From the NCBI GenBank assembly GCA_023212725.1, contig JALBYF010000072.1, positions 22,645 through 86,644 on the forward strand: a stretch of DNA of 64,000 bases, written 5' to 3'. Below, one piece after another: positions 1-9,413 of the stretch. This stretch comes from Tranzscheliella williamsii (Eukaryota > Basidiomycota > Ustilaginomycetes > Ustilaginales > Ustilaginaceae). Within the stretch, counting starts at the first letter, position 1, and every line of letters starts with the position of its first letter. The translations under genes were made by a program, and so were the position numbers. The notes beneath the pieces were generated by a model. That model searched no databases, had not been told where the DNA came from, and saw only the letters and a program-made list of their open reading frames with translations.

Positions 1-180
1 GGTGAGTGCCTCGGCCACAGTCTTGGTGTTCTTCAGACCGAGGTGCATAAGATCATGCTTGATCGAGGTCTTGGCCTGGATGGCGGTGGCACCAGCCGCC
101 TGTTCGTCAGTCCTGCCATCAGGTGCACTGCTTGGCTTGCGGCGGATACTGCCGATCAGTGTCTTCAACTGCCCAGGCAT
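1..180 (-). CDS. 5' end of an unidentified protein gene (partial, runs off the left edge)
   Basis: Reading the minus strand from the ATG at 180-178, 60 codons are open to the window edge. The start has A at -3 (AACATG), a good context. The visible protein begins MPGQLKTLIGSIRRKP and carries the stretch IKHDLMHLGLKNTKTVAEAL. That stretch vaguely recalls the N-terminus of the Ppo/linoleate diol synthase (fatty-acid heme dioxygenase) family, where a DL-x-x-LG-x-x-N-x-KT-x-x-EAL type sequence precedes the peroxidase domain. This is a memory-based resemblance over about 20 residues and is not a firm identification. No catalytic part is inside the window. It is transcribed away from the DUF2235 gene, with which it shares a 1.7-kb upstream region. 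Confidence 0.5.
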   Translation of the reverse strand, partial: MPGQLKTLIGSIRRKPSSAPDGRTDEQAAGATAIQAKTSIKHDLMHLGLKNTKTVAEALT

Positions 181-1867
181 GTTTGCTCCAACAAACGATC
201 AGATCGCAGGGTGCTTAGGTACGAAAAATGGGAGACGAGTCAATCGTGACAGAGGAGAAAAAGAAGGCAGGGGAAGGAAGCCGGCTAGCGGCCTCTGCCT
301 CCCTGACTGTGCTTTAAGCATGTCGAGCGGGCGGGCGAGCGAGACGAGCAGAGAGGCAGATAGGCAGGCAGGAAGAGGGCGAACGTGTAACGCCGCAATA
401 AAGCGACTAGCTGGGCCCAGGGGCGGCTGATCTCTGCGATCGCAGGCCCAAGAGAAAAACAGCAAGACGCCGACCGTGGCGAAGGGACCCACCTGCCAGC
501 CTCGTTCGTAAGGCGACCCGGGTGGGACAAGATGGGAGCACGCCCTTTCCCACGGATGATGACCTCGGGTAAAATGACGATGCGTCCCATCGCTCATTAG
601 CTGCCGCTTGGCCCTCGGGAGGGTTGGGCGAGGCGGACAACCAATGAAAGGCAACGCAGTGACAAGCGCTGTAAGACAGAAGAACGGGCAGTCAGTGAGA
701 CAGAAGGGTGGATCTGGCAGCTGTCAAAGGGCGCTGCTGGCCGCTGATCTCGGCCCCTGCTCTCGACTGTGACTGGTCAGAGATGATTATGATTGGTAAT
801 ACCAGAGCGGCCATGCACTTACGAGCAACGATGCGGGTTACGATGATAGGCCAACGTACAGTATCGCCTCGGCTGCCTGTCCTCATCTAGCTGCGTCTCT
901 GCATCGATGAGCAAATCGCCTGCTGTCGTCGCATCTGACAGCCGAAACTCTAATCGCAGCATGACACCTTCCAGATCTGCAAGCCATTCCCCTTCTGTCC
1001 CACCCCTTTCAACCGCCCCTCGCGGCTACCCTGACCGCTACGCAGGCAGCCCAGCTCGTCGCATTGCATGAAATTCATCCCGTTTTAGCGCCGCAGCCGT
1101 TCCCGATCTGAAGCCACCCCTCGGCCAAGCTGGGAGCTGAGATGGATGAGTACGAGCAAAGTCAACTCCGCGTATGCACGTCGCTGGCTTGGAAACTTTG
1201 ATGTCGGTAGCCTATCATACGCTAGCCATCGTGTGAAGCGAGCGCAATGGCAGCCAAGTTGGCCGACAGAGCATGACCTGTCCACACGGTCTTTGCGCAG
1301 GCCCGCAGGTTGCTAGACGTTCGCCATCTCGCATCGCTGCCAACTGCACGGTGGCTGGCCGTAGTGACGTCGTCGAAGGCTTGTCTCCTGGCACTTTGCT
1401 TCGTGCCGGACGCGCGTCTCGTATCGGCCACGCCCCCATCGACCTGGGTTGCCTCGCACATACGCAACAGAACAGGATGCGCAGGTCCACTGGCCCAATC
1501 GCAGCGTCAGCTTCGACTCAGGACGGCTTTTGCCGTGAGAACCTGTAGGCGCAGAGGTTACTGCCCGAGGCGTCGCTGCAACGCTATGTGTACAACTGCC
1601 TAGCGAGCTTGTCCATCGATAGCATCCGCACGGTTGGCATCGGACTCCGGCTACTCAGCCTTGCTGCCGTGAAAGCCTTTTCAAGAACACCCGGGATGGC
1701 CTATAGCACGGCGCCCGCGGTCCAAGGTGCCTGTCATGGCCGCCATCCCGATACGATTCGCCCTTTCAACCATCCTCACCGCTTCTGCCTCTTTTCGAGA
1801 TAGTGTTGGCCAATCGTCCTTCCTATACCGTCATTAACCATCCTCTTTGTCCTGGCACCTTTGCAAG
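181..1867. promoter_or_regulatory. Divergent intergenic region, no convincing gene
   Basis: This is 1.7 kb between the start of the leftmost gene (-) and the DUF2235 gene (+). The open frames here are short, overlap on both strands and show no recognisable domain. The last 100 bases before 1868 are pyrimidine-rich, like a fungal 5' leader. I see no defined element beyond that. Confidence 0.4.
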
Positions 1868-3703
1868 ATGTCGAATCAGGGCAGCGGTTTGCGCCGGTCC
1901 AGCACATATCCGATCCAGGCTGTTCCTTCTGCGGATGGCATCAGAAGGGAGCCGAGCGGAGAGAAGCCCGAGGACGATTCGGTCTACCTCCCGGCGTCGA
2001 TCCGTGCGCTTCGGTCGGCATCCAGTCCCCAGCCTCGTCGCACCATCGTCATCTGTCTCGACGGCACGGGAGATCAGTTCGACTACGACAATAGCAACGT
2101 TGTCCGCTTCGTGTCGTGCCTCAAGAAGGATGACCCAGCGCAGATCACCTACTACCAGGCGGGTATTGGGACGTACAAGGAGAACCATCACCGGCTTAAG
2201 GGGGGCGTCTCGTCGGCGCTCGATATGGCAGTCGGCAGTGGCCTCGGAGTCCACATTCGCGATGCCTACCAGTTCCTCATGCAGAACTACCAGGAGGGAG
2301 ACCGCATCTCGCTCCTCGGCTTTTCCCGCGGCGCCTACACCGCGCGCTGCCTCGCCGGCATGCTCCACAAGGTCGGCCTCCTGCCCGCCCACAACGGCGC
2401 CCAGGTCTCCTTCGCCTACCGCTTCTTCAAGGACGACTCGCCTGACGGCTGGAAAATGTCGGCCGAGTTCAAACGCACCTTCTGCACCCACGTTGACATC
2501 CACTTCCTCGGTCTCTGGGATTGTGTTGCCAGCGTAGGCTTCGTGCCGCGCACCCTCCCCTTTAGCAAATCCTCCAACAACAGCATCCGCTACTTCCGCC
2601 ACGCCGTCGCCCTCGACGAGCACCGAGCCAAGTTCAAGGCCTGCCACTGGATACAGAGAGATCCCACCGAGTCCGACCTGCAGAACCAGCGACAGGACAT
2701 AATCCAGAACGAGCCAGTCCGCATCCACCGCGATCTCCAGCTGCGCCAGGAGCGCCATGGCCAGTTGGGCCGCGCTGCACCCAGTGGCGCCAGTAGCGCA
2801 GACAGCAACACGACGGCGACTAACGAGAAGCGCAAGAGTTTGCTAAAAGGTTCGCTGCGATCCAGGCGTGCTAGCAAGTCGGTGAGCGGCGCCGACGATG
2901 AGCAAGGTGCAAGGGAGGCCGAGCAGGCGGAGCTCGAGAAGCTTTTCGAGCGGTACGAAATGATGCTCGATGCCAAGGCGACGTACGAGACCGATGTCAA
3001 GGAGGTCTGGTTCGCGGGAGCGCATGCCGACGTGGGTGGTGGTGCCGTGCTCAACGAGACGCGCCACCAGCTGGCACGCATCCCGCTGCGCTGGATGCTG
3101 CGGCAGTGCTTTGAGTGTGAGACGGGCATCTTGCTGCTCACCCACAAGCTCGCCGAGACCGCGCTCGATCTGACCTCGCTCTATCCGGTTTACGAAGAGA
3201 AGCGACGCCCCCCCGTACTCGGTCCCTCGCCATCGCAGCTCGAGGCATGGCAATACGGCACCCTCCCCTCGCTCCGCTCGCGCTCCATCTCCACGCGCGC
3301 CAGCCAGATCCAACCCGCTCCGGCCTCTGCCCACCACCCGCTCTCCGCCCGCTCCTTGACCCACCTCCACAGCCACATCGCCGCCCTCTCCGACTCGATG
3401 CAACCCGACACCGCCCTCGCCGAACACATCGAAGACTATTTCGACGCCCTCGCGCCCGTTAACGACCAGCTCGAACAGGCCAAGGGTTGGTACGTCCTCG
3501 AAGCGTGGCCTGTCAAGGTCCGCATCCAGCGCAAGTCCGACGGTGTCTGGCAAAAGAAGCTCCGGATGAATCTCGGCCGTTACCGGGCTGTCCGCGGCAC
3601 CGACCCACTCCTCCATTGGACCGTACAGCTGAAACAGGAGAATACCCCCTACACCATCAAGACGCGCCTCGACCAAGGCGCTGCTTGGCATATCGTGGCC
3701 TAA
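1868..3703 (+). CDS. DUF2235 (T6SS Tle1-like alpha/beta hydrolase fold) protein, 611 aa
   Basis: The protein is intronless and starts at ATG 1868 (MSNQGSG); upstream in-frame codons have no ATG. It has the DUF2235 layout: an N-terminal strand TIVICLDGTGDQ (about residues 58-70), the nucleophile elbow GFSRGAYTARC with Ser153 in G-x-S-x-G, and a late WFAGAHADVGGG block with His386 and Asp388. The family is an alpha/beta hydrolase fold related to bacterial Tle1 phospholipases; fungi carry many copies and their substrates are mostly unknown. Two low-complexity insertions interrupt the domain: a basic/serine-rich one at about 300-350 and a serine-rich one at about 470-520. There is no signal peptide or membrane segment, so a soluble, probably cytosolic enzyme is inferred. 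Its 3' end faces the Oca6-like gene, with 178 bases between stop codons. Confidence 0.88.
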   Translation: MSNQGSGLRRSSTYPIQAVPSADGIRREPSGEKPEDDSVYLPASIRALRSASSPQPRRTIVICLDGTGDQFDYDNSNVVRFVSCLKKDDPAQITYYQAGIGTYKENHHRLKGGVSSALDMAVGSGLGVHIRDAYQFLMQNYQEGDRISLLGFSRGAYTARCLAGMLHKVGLLPAHNGAQVSFAYRFFKDDSPDGWKMSAEFKRTFCTHVDIHFLGLWDCVASVGFVPRTLPFSKSSNNSIRYFRHAVALDEHRAKFKACHWIQRDPTESDLQNQRQDIIQNEPVRIHRDLQLRQERHGQLGRAAPSGASSADSNTTATNEKRKSLLKGSLRSRRASKSVSGADDEQGAREAEQAELEKLFERYEMMLDAKATYETDVKEVWFAGAHADVGGGAVLNETRHQLARIPLRWMLRQCFECETGILLLTHKLAETALDLTSLYPVYEEKRRPPVLGPSPSQLEAWQYGTLPSLRSRSISTRASQIQPAPASAHHPLSARSLTHLHSHIAALSDSMQPDTALAEHIEDYFDALAPVNDQLEQAKGWYVLEAWPVKVRIQRKSDGVWQKKLRMNLGRYRAVRGTDPLLHWTVQLKQENTPYTIKTRLDQGAAWHIVA

Positions 3704-3881
3704 CGCTCTGATGATGCTCCACCTCGTCCGCGACCTGGTAATCCCTTGTGACGGAATGAAACCCTGAATCCCTGCTGATCTCTTCTTCGTGCGTCTGTGT
3801 CGCGCGCTATCTCAACTTGTCGTCGCTGTGGACCGCATAGAGGTGGCACGCTGAGGGGCCATGTATTAGTAAAGAAAAGGG

Positions 3882-6284
3882 CTAGTAGCCCTCCAGATCC
3901 AGCGCCTCGAGAGCCAAATCATCTTCTCCATCTTCATCATCATCATCCCCGTCCTCGTCCTCGTCTTCTTCTTCTTCTTCCTCCTCCTCGTCTTCTTCTT
4001 CTTCTTCCTCTTCTTCCTCCTCTTCTTCTTCGTCCACCTCCTCTTCTTCCTGTTCTCCCACTTCTTCCTCTTCTTCCTGTAGTCCACTTGCTTCCTCTTC
4101 GACCTCGTCCTCTTCTTTCTTCCCCACCTTTATACCGTCGTCATCCGGCCTTTGATTCACCTTGCCATCACTGCCTTCGTAATGTATGGTCGGCGGGCCG
4201 TGAACCTCGGGGCCCGGATCGCCCGTAGCTAACTCGTCTATTCGTGAGTCAGCAGTCAGCGTTCCGTTGTTGTTTTTGGCGCGATCCTCAGTATTGTATT
4301 GAGCGTCGATCGACCCCTGCCGACTTTGTTGGACCCTGTCCGAGCCGCTGTAGCTTTCGAGCTCGGTCGCGACGTTGTCGCTGCTTGTCCAAGCCGAGGA
4401 TGCCGCGGCGGATTCTGTGGTAGATGATCCCGACAGATTCGATGCCGATGAGGTGAATGCGGGCGGTTGCGTATGCGCGCGTGGATGTAAGGGTCGGTCC
4501 ACTAAACTCAACTCCGCGGCATGCGCACCGCGCTGGGCCCCCGCGCTTGCCTTGGTCGGGGTTTGCTCACCGTCATCGTCGCGGCCCAAATGGCGCCGCC
4601 GCTGGTTCAGCGCATGCGCCGAGGCCGCGACGCTGGACGTAGGGTGCCGATCCTGGCTCGGCAGCTGCTCGTCAGGAATTTCGGCGTGGAAAATGGTGCC
4701 AGCTATGCCGATGTTAAAGCCCAACGTCGTGGGGCGAGCCCTTGGCGTGCTCACCTCGCTCTCCTCGTCGGTGACAGCGTCCTGGCCCATTGCATCGACA
4801 GAGTGGCGCAGATCGGTCGCTTCGACAAGCCGTCTGCTTGAAAGCTTCTTCGTCGGCGATCCGTTCTCGGAAGGACCAGCAACAATTGTATGCAAAAAGT
4901 TTGAACCATCGTCCTGAAGCTGGTCCTCCAGGAAGGACGCGATGGACAAGGGACTTTGCATGGGATACGTGTGCGAGTTGGCCAAAGGCGATGCTTTGGG
5001 GCTGAGGAAGCCAGTGAAGACAGAATCGGCAGCTGCATTCATCGTTCTGGGTCGTGGTGAGCCACCCTGTTGGAGTGACGTCGCAGACGTTTTCTCTGAA
5101 TCTGCAAGGCTCGCTGCAAGGCTACGCGCAACAGCAGCTCCTTCGACAGCCGGCGCATGCGACATTGAGCGCGAGATGGCCGAGCTCGAAGCAGCTGCGC
5201 GTCCACTTCGACTCGTTGGTCTCGAGAGCGCATGGGGTGGTGTTTGAGTACCGGACGTGCTGATGGACGAGGTGCGCGAATGATGCGATCGGGTCGGAGT
5301 GGTCGGCCTGATCATGCTTACTGGCGGTGGCGGTGGAGGCGGAAGGTCAGGATCGACCTCAAATTGAAGCTTCAAAGACGGATGCTGGATAGGCAGCTGC
5401 TGGCCGCGAGGTGGATGCTGAAATGAAGCAGCATGCGACGACGCACCGGTATGGCCGTTGGACTTTTCCACTGCAAGATATGCAGAAGAAGAAGAAATTG
5501 CGGGGTTCGAGCTGTTGGAGAGCCCATCGATCTGGCTGTGAATGTGTGAATGGTGTTGATGGTGATGATGGTGATGATGGGGCTGATGATGGCCGGCCCA
5601 TGCATACGGGTCGGCGAGCAGGGAAAGTGGGTAGGGTGCTGGCCAGAGCCAGGAGGGTATGTGGTTGCGAGGTGGTAAGCGAAGGCCGTCCGGCTGGCCA
5701 AACTTGGCGATGAAGGAGGAGAGATGCGACGGCACCTCTGTCCATTCTGATGAGCTGGAATCGCGCAGAGCTCTGCCGAGCTCGCCCAAGAGAGAAGAGG
5801 TGGGCCAGGCTTGGACCTTTCGCATGCAGGCGATCAGGGTGCTGGTCACTTCGACACCATCAAGGCAGTGGATATACAGCGGATGATTGCGCCGATCGAG
5901 CAGGATGGATAGTGCCCTTGCGGCGCCTTCTCTCGTAAGGCCGCCGCTCTCGTCCTTGGGCTTCTCGCATCGGACGTGCAAGAGATTGACATTGGTTGGA
6001 TGGTCCTGCGATGTCGAAGCATTTGCCTTGCATCGCGAGGCCCAATCCTTGACGGCAGGATCGTTATCCAGCGGCCTTGGCGTAAGGCTCAGAACAGTGC
6101 GAAGATTCAATCTTGACAGAAAGTAGAGGTTTCTGGCCTTTGGGTAGGCACCTCGATAGACAGTTTCACGGTGCGATTGCTGAGCGACATCGGCTTCCTC
6201 TGACAGCTGCGGCTTTTGGCGTTCGGCTGCTACGAATGCGACAGTAGAAAAGCGCAGCGGTGGTGTGAGAGGCTGCAACGACAT
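3882..6284 (-). CDS. Oca6-like protein: inactive tyrosine-phosphatase-fold domain with long acidic tail, 800 aa
   Basis: The start at 6284 is ATG and the frame is unbroken. Residues 1-210 look like the Siw14/Oca family, closest to yeast Oca6: PLRFSTV at the start, YRGAYPKARNLYFL, VLSLTPRPL, then YIHCLDGVEVTSTLIACMRK. In active members the phosphate loop is H-C-x5-R; here the Arg position is Val, so catalysis is unlikely, as I also remember for yeast Oca6. Yeast Oca6 is about 224 residues. Here some 590 residues follow: a His-rich tract (about 230-245), proline/serine-rich disorder, and a nearly pure Glu/Asp tail (about 720-795). Oca proteins form a complex linked to inositol pyrophosphate and cell-cycle or oxidant responses; that role is inferred by family only. 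Confidence 0.8.
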   Translation of the reverse strand: MSLQPLTPPLRFSTVAFVAAERQKPQLSEEADVAQQSHRETVYRGAYPKARNLYFLSRLNLRTVLSLTPRPLDNDPAVKDWASRCKANASTSQDHPTNVNLLHVRCEKPKDESGGLTREGAARALSILLDRRNHPLYIHCLDGVEVTSTLIACMRKVQAWPTSSLLGELGRALRDSSSSEWTEVPSHLSSFIAKFGQPDGLRLPPRNHIPSWLWPAPYPLSLLADPYAWAGHHQPHHHHHHHQHHSHIHSQIDGLSNSSNPAISSSSAYLAVEKSNGHTGASSHAASFQHPPRGQQLPIQHPSLKLQFEVDPDLPPPPPPPVSMIRPTTPTRSHHSRTSSISTSGTQTPPHALSRPTSRSGRAAASSSAISRSMSHAPAVEGAAVARSLAASLADSEKTSATSLQQGGSPRPRTMNAAADSVFTGFLSPKASPLANSHTYPMQSPLSIASFLEDQLQDDGSNFLHTIVAGPSENGSPTKKLSSRRLVEATDLRHSVDAMGQDAVTDEESEVSTPRARPTTLGFNIGIAGTIFHAEIPDEQLPSQDRHPTSSVAASAHALNQRRRHLGRDDDGEQTPTKASAGAQRGAHAAELSLVDRPLHPRAHTQPPAFTSSASNLSGSSTTESAAASSAWTSSDNVATELESYSGSDRVQQSRQGSIDAQYNTEDRAKNNNGTLTADSRIDELATGDPGPEVHGPPTIHYEGSDGKVNQRPDDDGIKVGKKEEDEVEEEASGLQEEEEEVGEQEEEEVDEEEEEEEEEEEEEDEEEEEEEEDEDEDGDDDDEDGEDDLALEALDLEGY
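3940..4130. repeat. (TCT/TCC)n low-complexity tract encoding the Glu/Asp-rich tail
   Basis: On the plus strand this is almost pure TTC/TCC/CTC triplets. On the minus strand it reads GAA/GAG/GAT codons in frame with the Oca6-like protein, so it is a coding microsatellite whose length may vary between strains. Confidence 0.85.
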
Positions 6285-6794
6285 GGCGAGCGACGTTCGG
6301 TGCCTGATCTGTGTTGCAGCTGGTCTCCAGCCACATCCGACTACGAGAACAAAACGGACGAAGCAGTGGGGATGCTCATTAGTGAAGAAGACTAGCCAGA
6401 CGAACGGATCGTCACTTTCTCGTTGACCGCCCTAACGGCAGCGTGTGAGCATGTCTGGAGAGTCAACCACAATGACGCCAAAATGATGGGACAGAAAGAT
6501 GATGATGGACATGACAGCTTCCGTTCCCCACCGGCTCAAGCAGCTCAGCATGATGGTTGTGTGGAGCGGAAGCCAACACACGTGACGCGTTGCGGTATGT
6601 TAGAGTTCTCTGCTGAAAGACCAACACCTACGAAAGAAGGACAACACCATAGAACTCTGACTGACCAACCAACTACATTTTCTGGGAGCTTCCTTCTTGT
6701 TTCTACCCCGTCCTTCTGCTCACGCTTGATCCCACTCTGAGCAGTGTTTCACCGTCTGGCGCGGCGCTTCGCTGGCAACCTTTGGTCTCGAAAG
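6285..6794. promoter_or_regulatory. Divergent promoter region between the Oca6-like gene and BRL1
   Basis: This is 510 bases between two outward-facing ATGs. The part next to BRL1 (6690-6730) is T/C-rich, as expected for a 5' leader. No open frame here has a recognisable product. Confidence 0.5.
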
Positions 6795-8162
6795 ATGTCC
6801 TGGTACAGAGGCACGGAGGCGCCCATGGATACGACGCCTGCGGGCCCGCGCCAGCGTTCCGTGTTTGACGCGGAAGAGCAAGGATCCTGGGCCGGCCAGG
6901 CGTCTAGCTCTAAGTTGCAGCATGACATGCTCGCAGATGTAGAGATGTCGAGCCTCACTCCGCCTTCACAGAAGCACTTGTCCAGGGGAGATGCCGCTGC
7001 ATCTTTGTATCCACTCGACCGCGCAGATGAGTCGATGGACTCGGCGCCATTGCCGGCACTCAAAGCATCGGCGAAGCGCGATGATCGCCACAGCAGCTCT
7101 GCAACAGCAGCGCCCGGCTCGCATAGAGTAAGAAAGAAGCGAAGCGTTCTCAGCCGCAAAGGCAAGAGGCTGGCGCAGCTGCAAAGTCGAGAGTTGGTAT
7201 CCCAGCGAAGCGCTTACAGCGATGACGACGACGAGAGCGTCACAGACGTAGAAGACGACGACGACGGACCTGGACACGACGACGACCAAGACACCGAAAG
7301 AGGTACGCCTGGAAGGATACGCTCGATCACCAAGTACGCTGTCAATTACATCATGCCCAATGCCTCACACAATGGGGCTCCTCCTTCGCATACGGCCGCC
7401 TCAGCGGTCCACCACATGGACAAGCCCGAGTTGTTGCTCGGATATGCACAACTCATCTTCAACGCAAGCATTCTCGGCGCATTTCTGTATTTGCTCTACC
7501 ATGTCGTTCGCACTGTCCAGACAGATGTTGCTGAGAAAGTTCGAGCGTATGAAATGGGTAAATTGGCTCGTCCCGAGTAGCCGTATCAGACAGGACCATA
7601 ACACTGACGGCTTGGCTTTCCCGCTACAGATATACTCTCCGAGATTACCGCATGTGCGACTGCGTATACCGCGAACCGGTGCGGGACGGATCTCCAGGCG
7701 CCCGCCCTTTCCACCGCCTGCAAGAACTGGGAGAGGTGTTCGGCGCGAGATCCAGCGGTGGTGGGCACAGCCAGGGTCACTGCCGAGACGTTTGCAGAAA
7801 TCCTGAATGGCTTTGTCGATTCGGTGAGCTGGAAGACGATGCTCTTTACGCTGGTTTCGCTCTCTATCGTCGTCGGTGCCACCAATTCGACCCTCAGCTT
7901 TTTCCGTATCAAGTCCAAGGCTAGACCCCAGGCGGCACTCACGCAAGACGCCTCTGGCCCGTCTGGGCCGCCGGCGCCAGCGCCCCACAATGTACCGGCT
8001 GGACTGCTGCATGCAACACCCCAACCATACTACCATCCCGCCATGCCATCTCACTATGCGGCCCATCCCTACGCAGGCTGGGAACTGCCAGGTCCGCCCG
8101 TCACCCCATCCCGCAGACGGCAAACGCGCTCCAACAAGGTTGCTATCAATCCTCTTTCCTGA
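6795..8162 (+). CDS. BRL1: Brl1/Brr6 family nuclear-envelope membrane protein, 431 aa, two exons
   Basis: Exons are 6795-7557 and 7630-8162. The start is ATG 6795 (MSWYRG), because the longer frame opens on GTG. Splicing joins YEM to DILSEITACATAY and restores one frame. The N-terminal 210 residues are disordered with an acidic run (about 135-165). The Brr6/Brl1 domain follows: PELLLGYAQLIFN, first membrane span (about 227-243), then a lumenal part with the four conserved cysteines (CATAY, RCGTD, ACKNWERC), and a second span TMLFTLVSLSIVVGAT. The family sits in the nuclear envelope/ER, helps nuclear pore complex assembly and affects lipid homeostasis. The C-terminal tail is Pro/His/Tyr-rich. 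Brr6 and Brl1 are paralogues in yeast and I cannot decide between them. Confidence 0.92.
7558..7629 (+). other. Intron of BRL1
   Basis: The donor is GTAAAT and the acceptor CTACAG, 72 nt. Removal joins GAAATGG to ATATACTC and recreates the Cys-rich Brl1 domain across the junction; without it a stop follows within 24 bases. Confidence 0.9.
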
Positions 8163-8329
8163 CAATCCAGTCTAAGCATTTGGCTTGTTCCGCTGTAGAT
8201 GCAGAGGGCACCGGTTGTATCAGAGCAAACACCTGGCAGCTGTGGCGGCTGAGAACAAAAGCCGTGCTAGGTCGTGGGAAACGTTTTTATGGGCAAAGTA
8301 TGTTACATCGTATGACAGTAGTTGTGCGG

Positions 8330-8745
8330 TTACTTGCCGGGTTGGTTTTGGCCTGCGAACTTGGCATTGTCGACAGCCTGTATGGATGGCACAGGACAGG
8401 AGCTTGGTCAGTACGCAGAAATGACAACAGTAGACCAAGTGCGTGCTGGTATGACTTACCCCGCCAAGGTCCGACTCTGCATTGCCGGCAGTGTTGCTCT
8501 CGTTCGACTTGCTCTTGCCCTCACCAAAGACACCTGCTCGCTGCTCCTCATCGGGGATAGCGTCGCTAGACTTTCCAGGGGCGGACTAGATCGACGGCAA
8601 AGAGACAAGGTGTCAGTACACGTGTCGCCGTGGCTCGGCACGCAAACCCTTTGTGCAGCGCAGATCAACTCACCTGGCCCATAGGATCGTTCTCCTTGCC
8701 CTGAAGAGGGGGAGAGTTGGTACCGCCTTGAGTTTGTGAAGACAT
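8330..8745 (-). CDS. Small hydrophilic protein, 81 aa, three exons
   Basis: Exons on the minus strand are 8745-8674, 8585-8460 and 8377-8330. The introns (88 and 82 nt) have donors GTGAGT and GTAAGT and acceptors CTAG and ACAG, and both fall between codons. The product is 24+42+15 residues: it starts MSSQTQGGTNSPPLQGKEND, contains DEEQRAGVFGEGKSKSNE, and ends in FAGQNQPGK followed by TAA. It is rich in Gly, Ser, Asn, Gln, Glu and Lys, with no membrane segment, no signal peptide and almost no hydrophobic residues, so it is predicted to be disordered. Small stress-induced or LEA-like hydrophilins share such composition, but I do not recognise a family. The exact phase match of four splice sites, the ATG in a short A-rich context and the stop argue that it is real. 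It is convergent with BRL1 (167 bases apart). Confidence 0.72.
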
Positions 8746-9413
8746 GTTGAAGATATGGAAGGCTTGGATGGAATGCCGAATGTGCGATAATGGAAGCTAT
8801 TGAGAAGGCAGGAGCGGTACTATGTTTATATAGGCCGATCCAAAGGAACCAGGCGGAAAGCGGGACCACGCCACTTGACTGTGGCCCTGATCCTCAGTCC
8901 ACTTGGCCTGCCACTCTGACGCTTACATGCGTATCCCTGCCGCACGGGTGCAGTATCACAGCTCAGCTTTACCGATGCGGAACGGTCGATGGCGCACGGA
9001 TGCTTTTTTGGCCGCAGCATCCGAATCAAAATCGACTCGCCCTGACGTGATGATGCATTTCCAAGGATGATTCAGCCACGCCTTCAACACAAGCTGGTAA
9101 TCGCGATTCGGTTGTGATTTCGCTGGAAAACCACGCATGTTAAGTTCTGCCTGTGTTGTCTGAGCGTTGATGATCATGGACGTTTCATGGACAGGTCTTC
9201 CGGTACGTGCGAGTGTTGGACTGAGTCCGTTCAGGCAGCTGGGATCGACATCAACGCTACCACGACGATAGGATCCACGCTGTTCTGATGTACGATGTCT
9301 GCTGTCTTGCCCCAGCTGCAGTAAAGTACGGTTGCGTCGCGTCTGGTCAGTTCGTTGTGGACGGCTCCCGTCCCGTTGGTGACGAGTAGTCGGATCGACC
9401 CCGAAGATTCGCC
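8746..9413. promoter_or_regulatory. Divergent promoter region between the small gene and the MCU-COQ2 gene
   Basis: This is 668 bases between two outward-facing ATGs. The overlapping minus-strand frames have no domain and run antisense into the fusion gene. A TATA-like TTTATATAGG occurs at about 8825 near the small gene. Nothing else stands out. Confidence 0.45.

Noticed and set aside
2843..3691. 282-codon minus-strand frame across the DUF2235 gene
   Set aside because: It is antisense to conserved DUF2235 motifs and has no domain.
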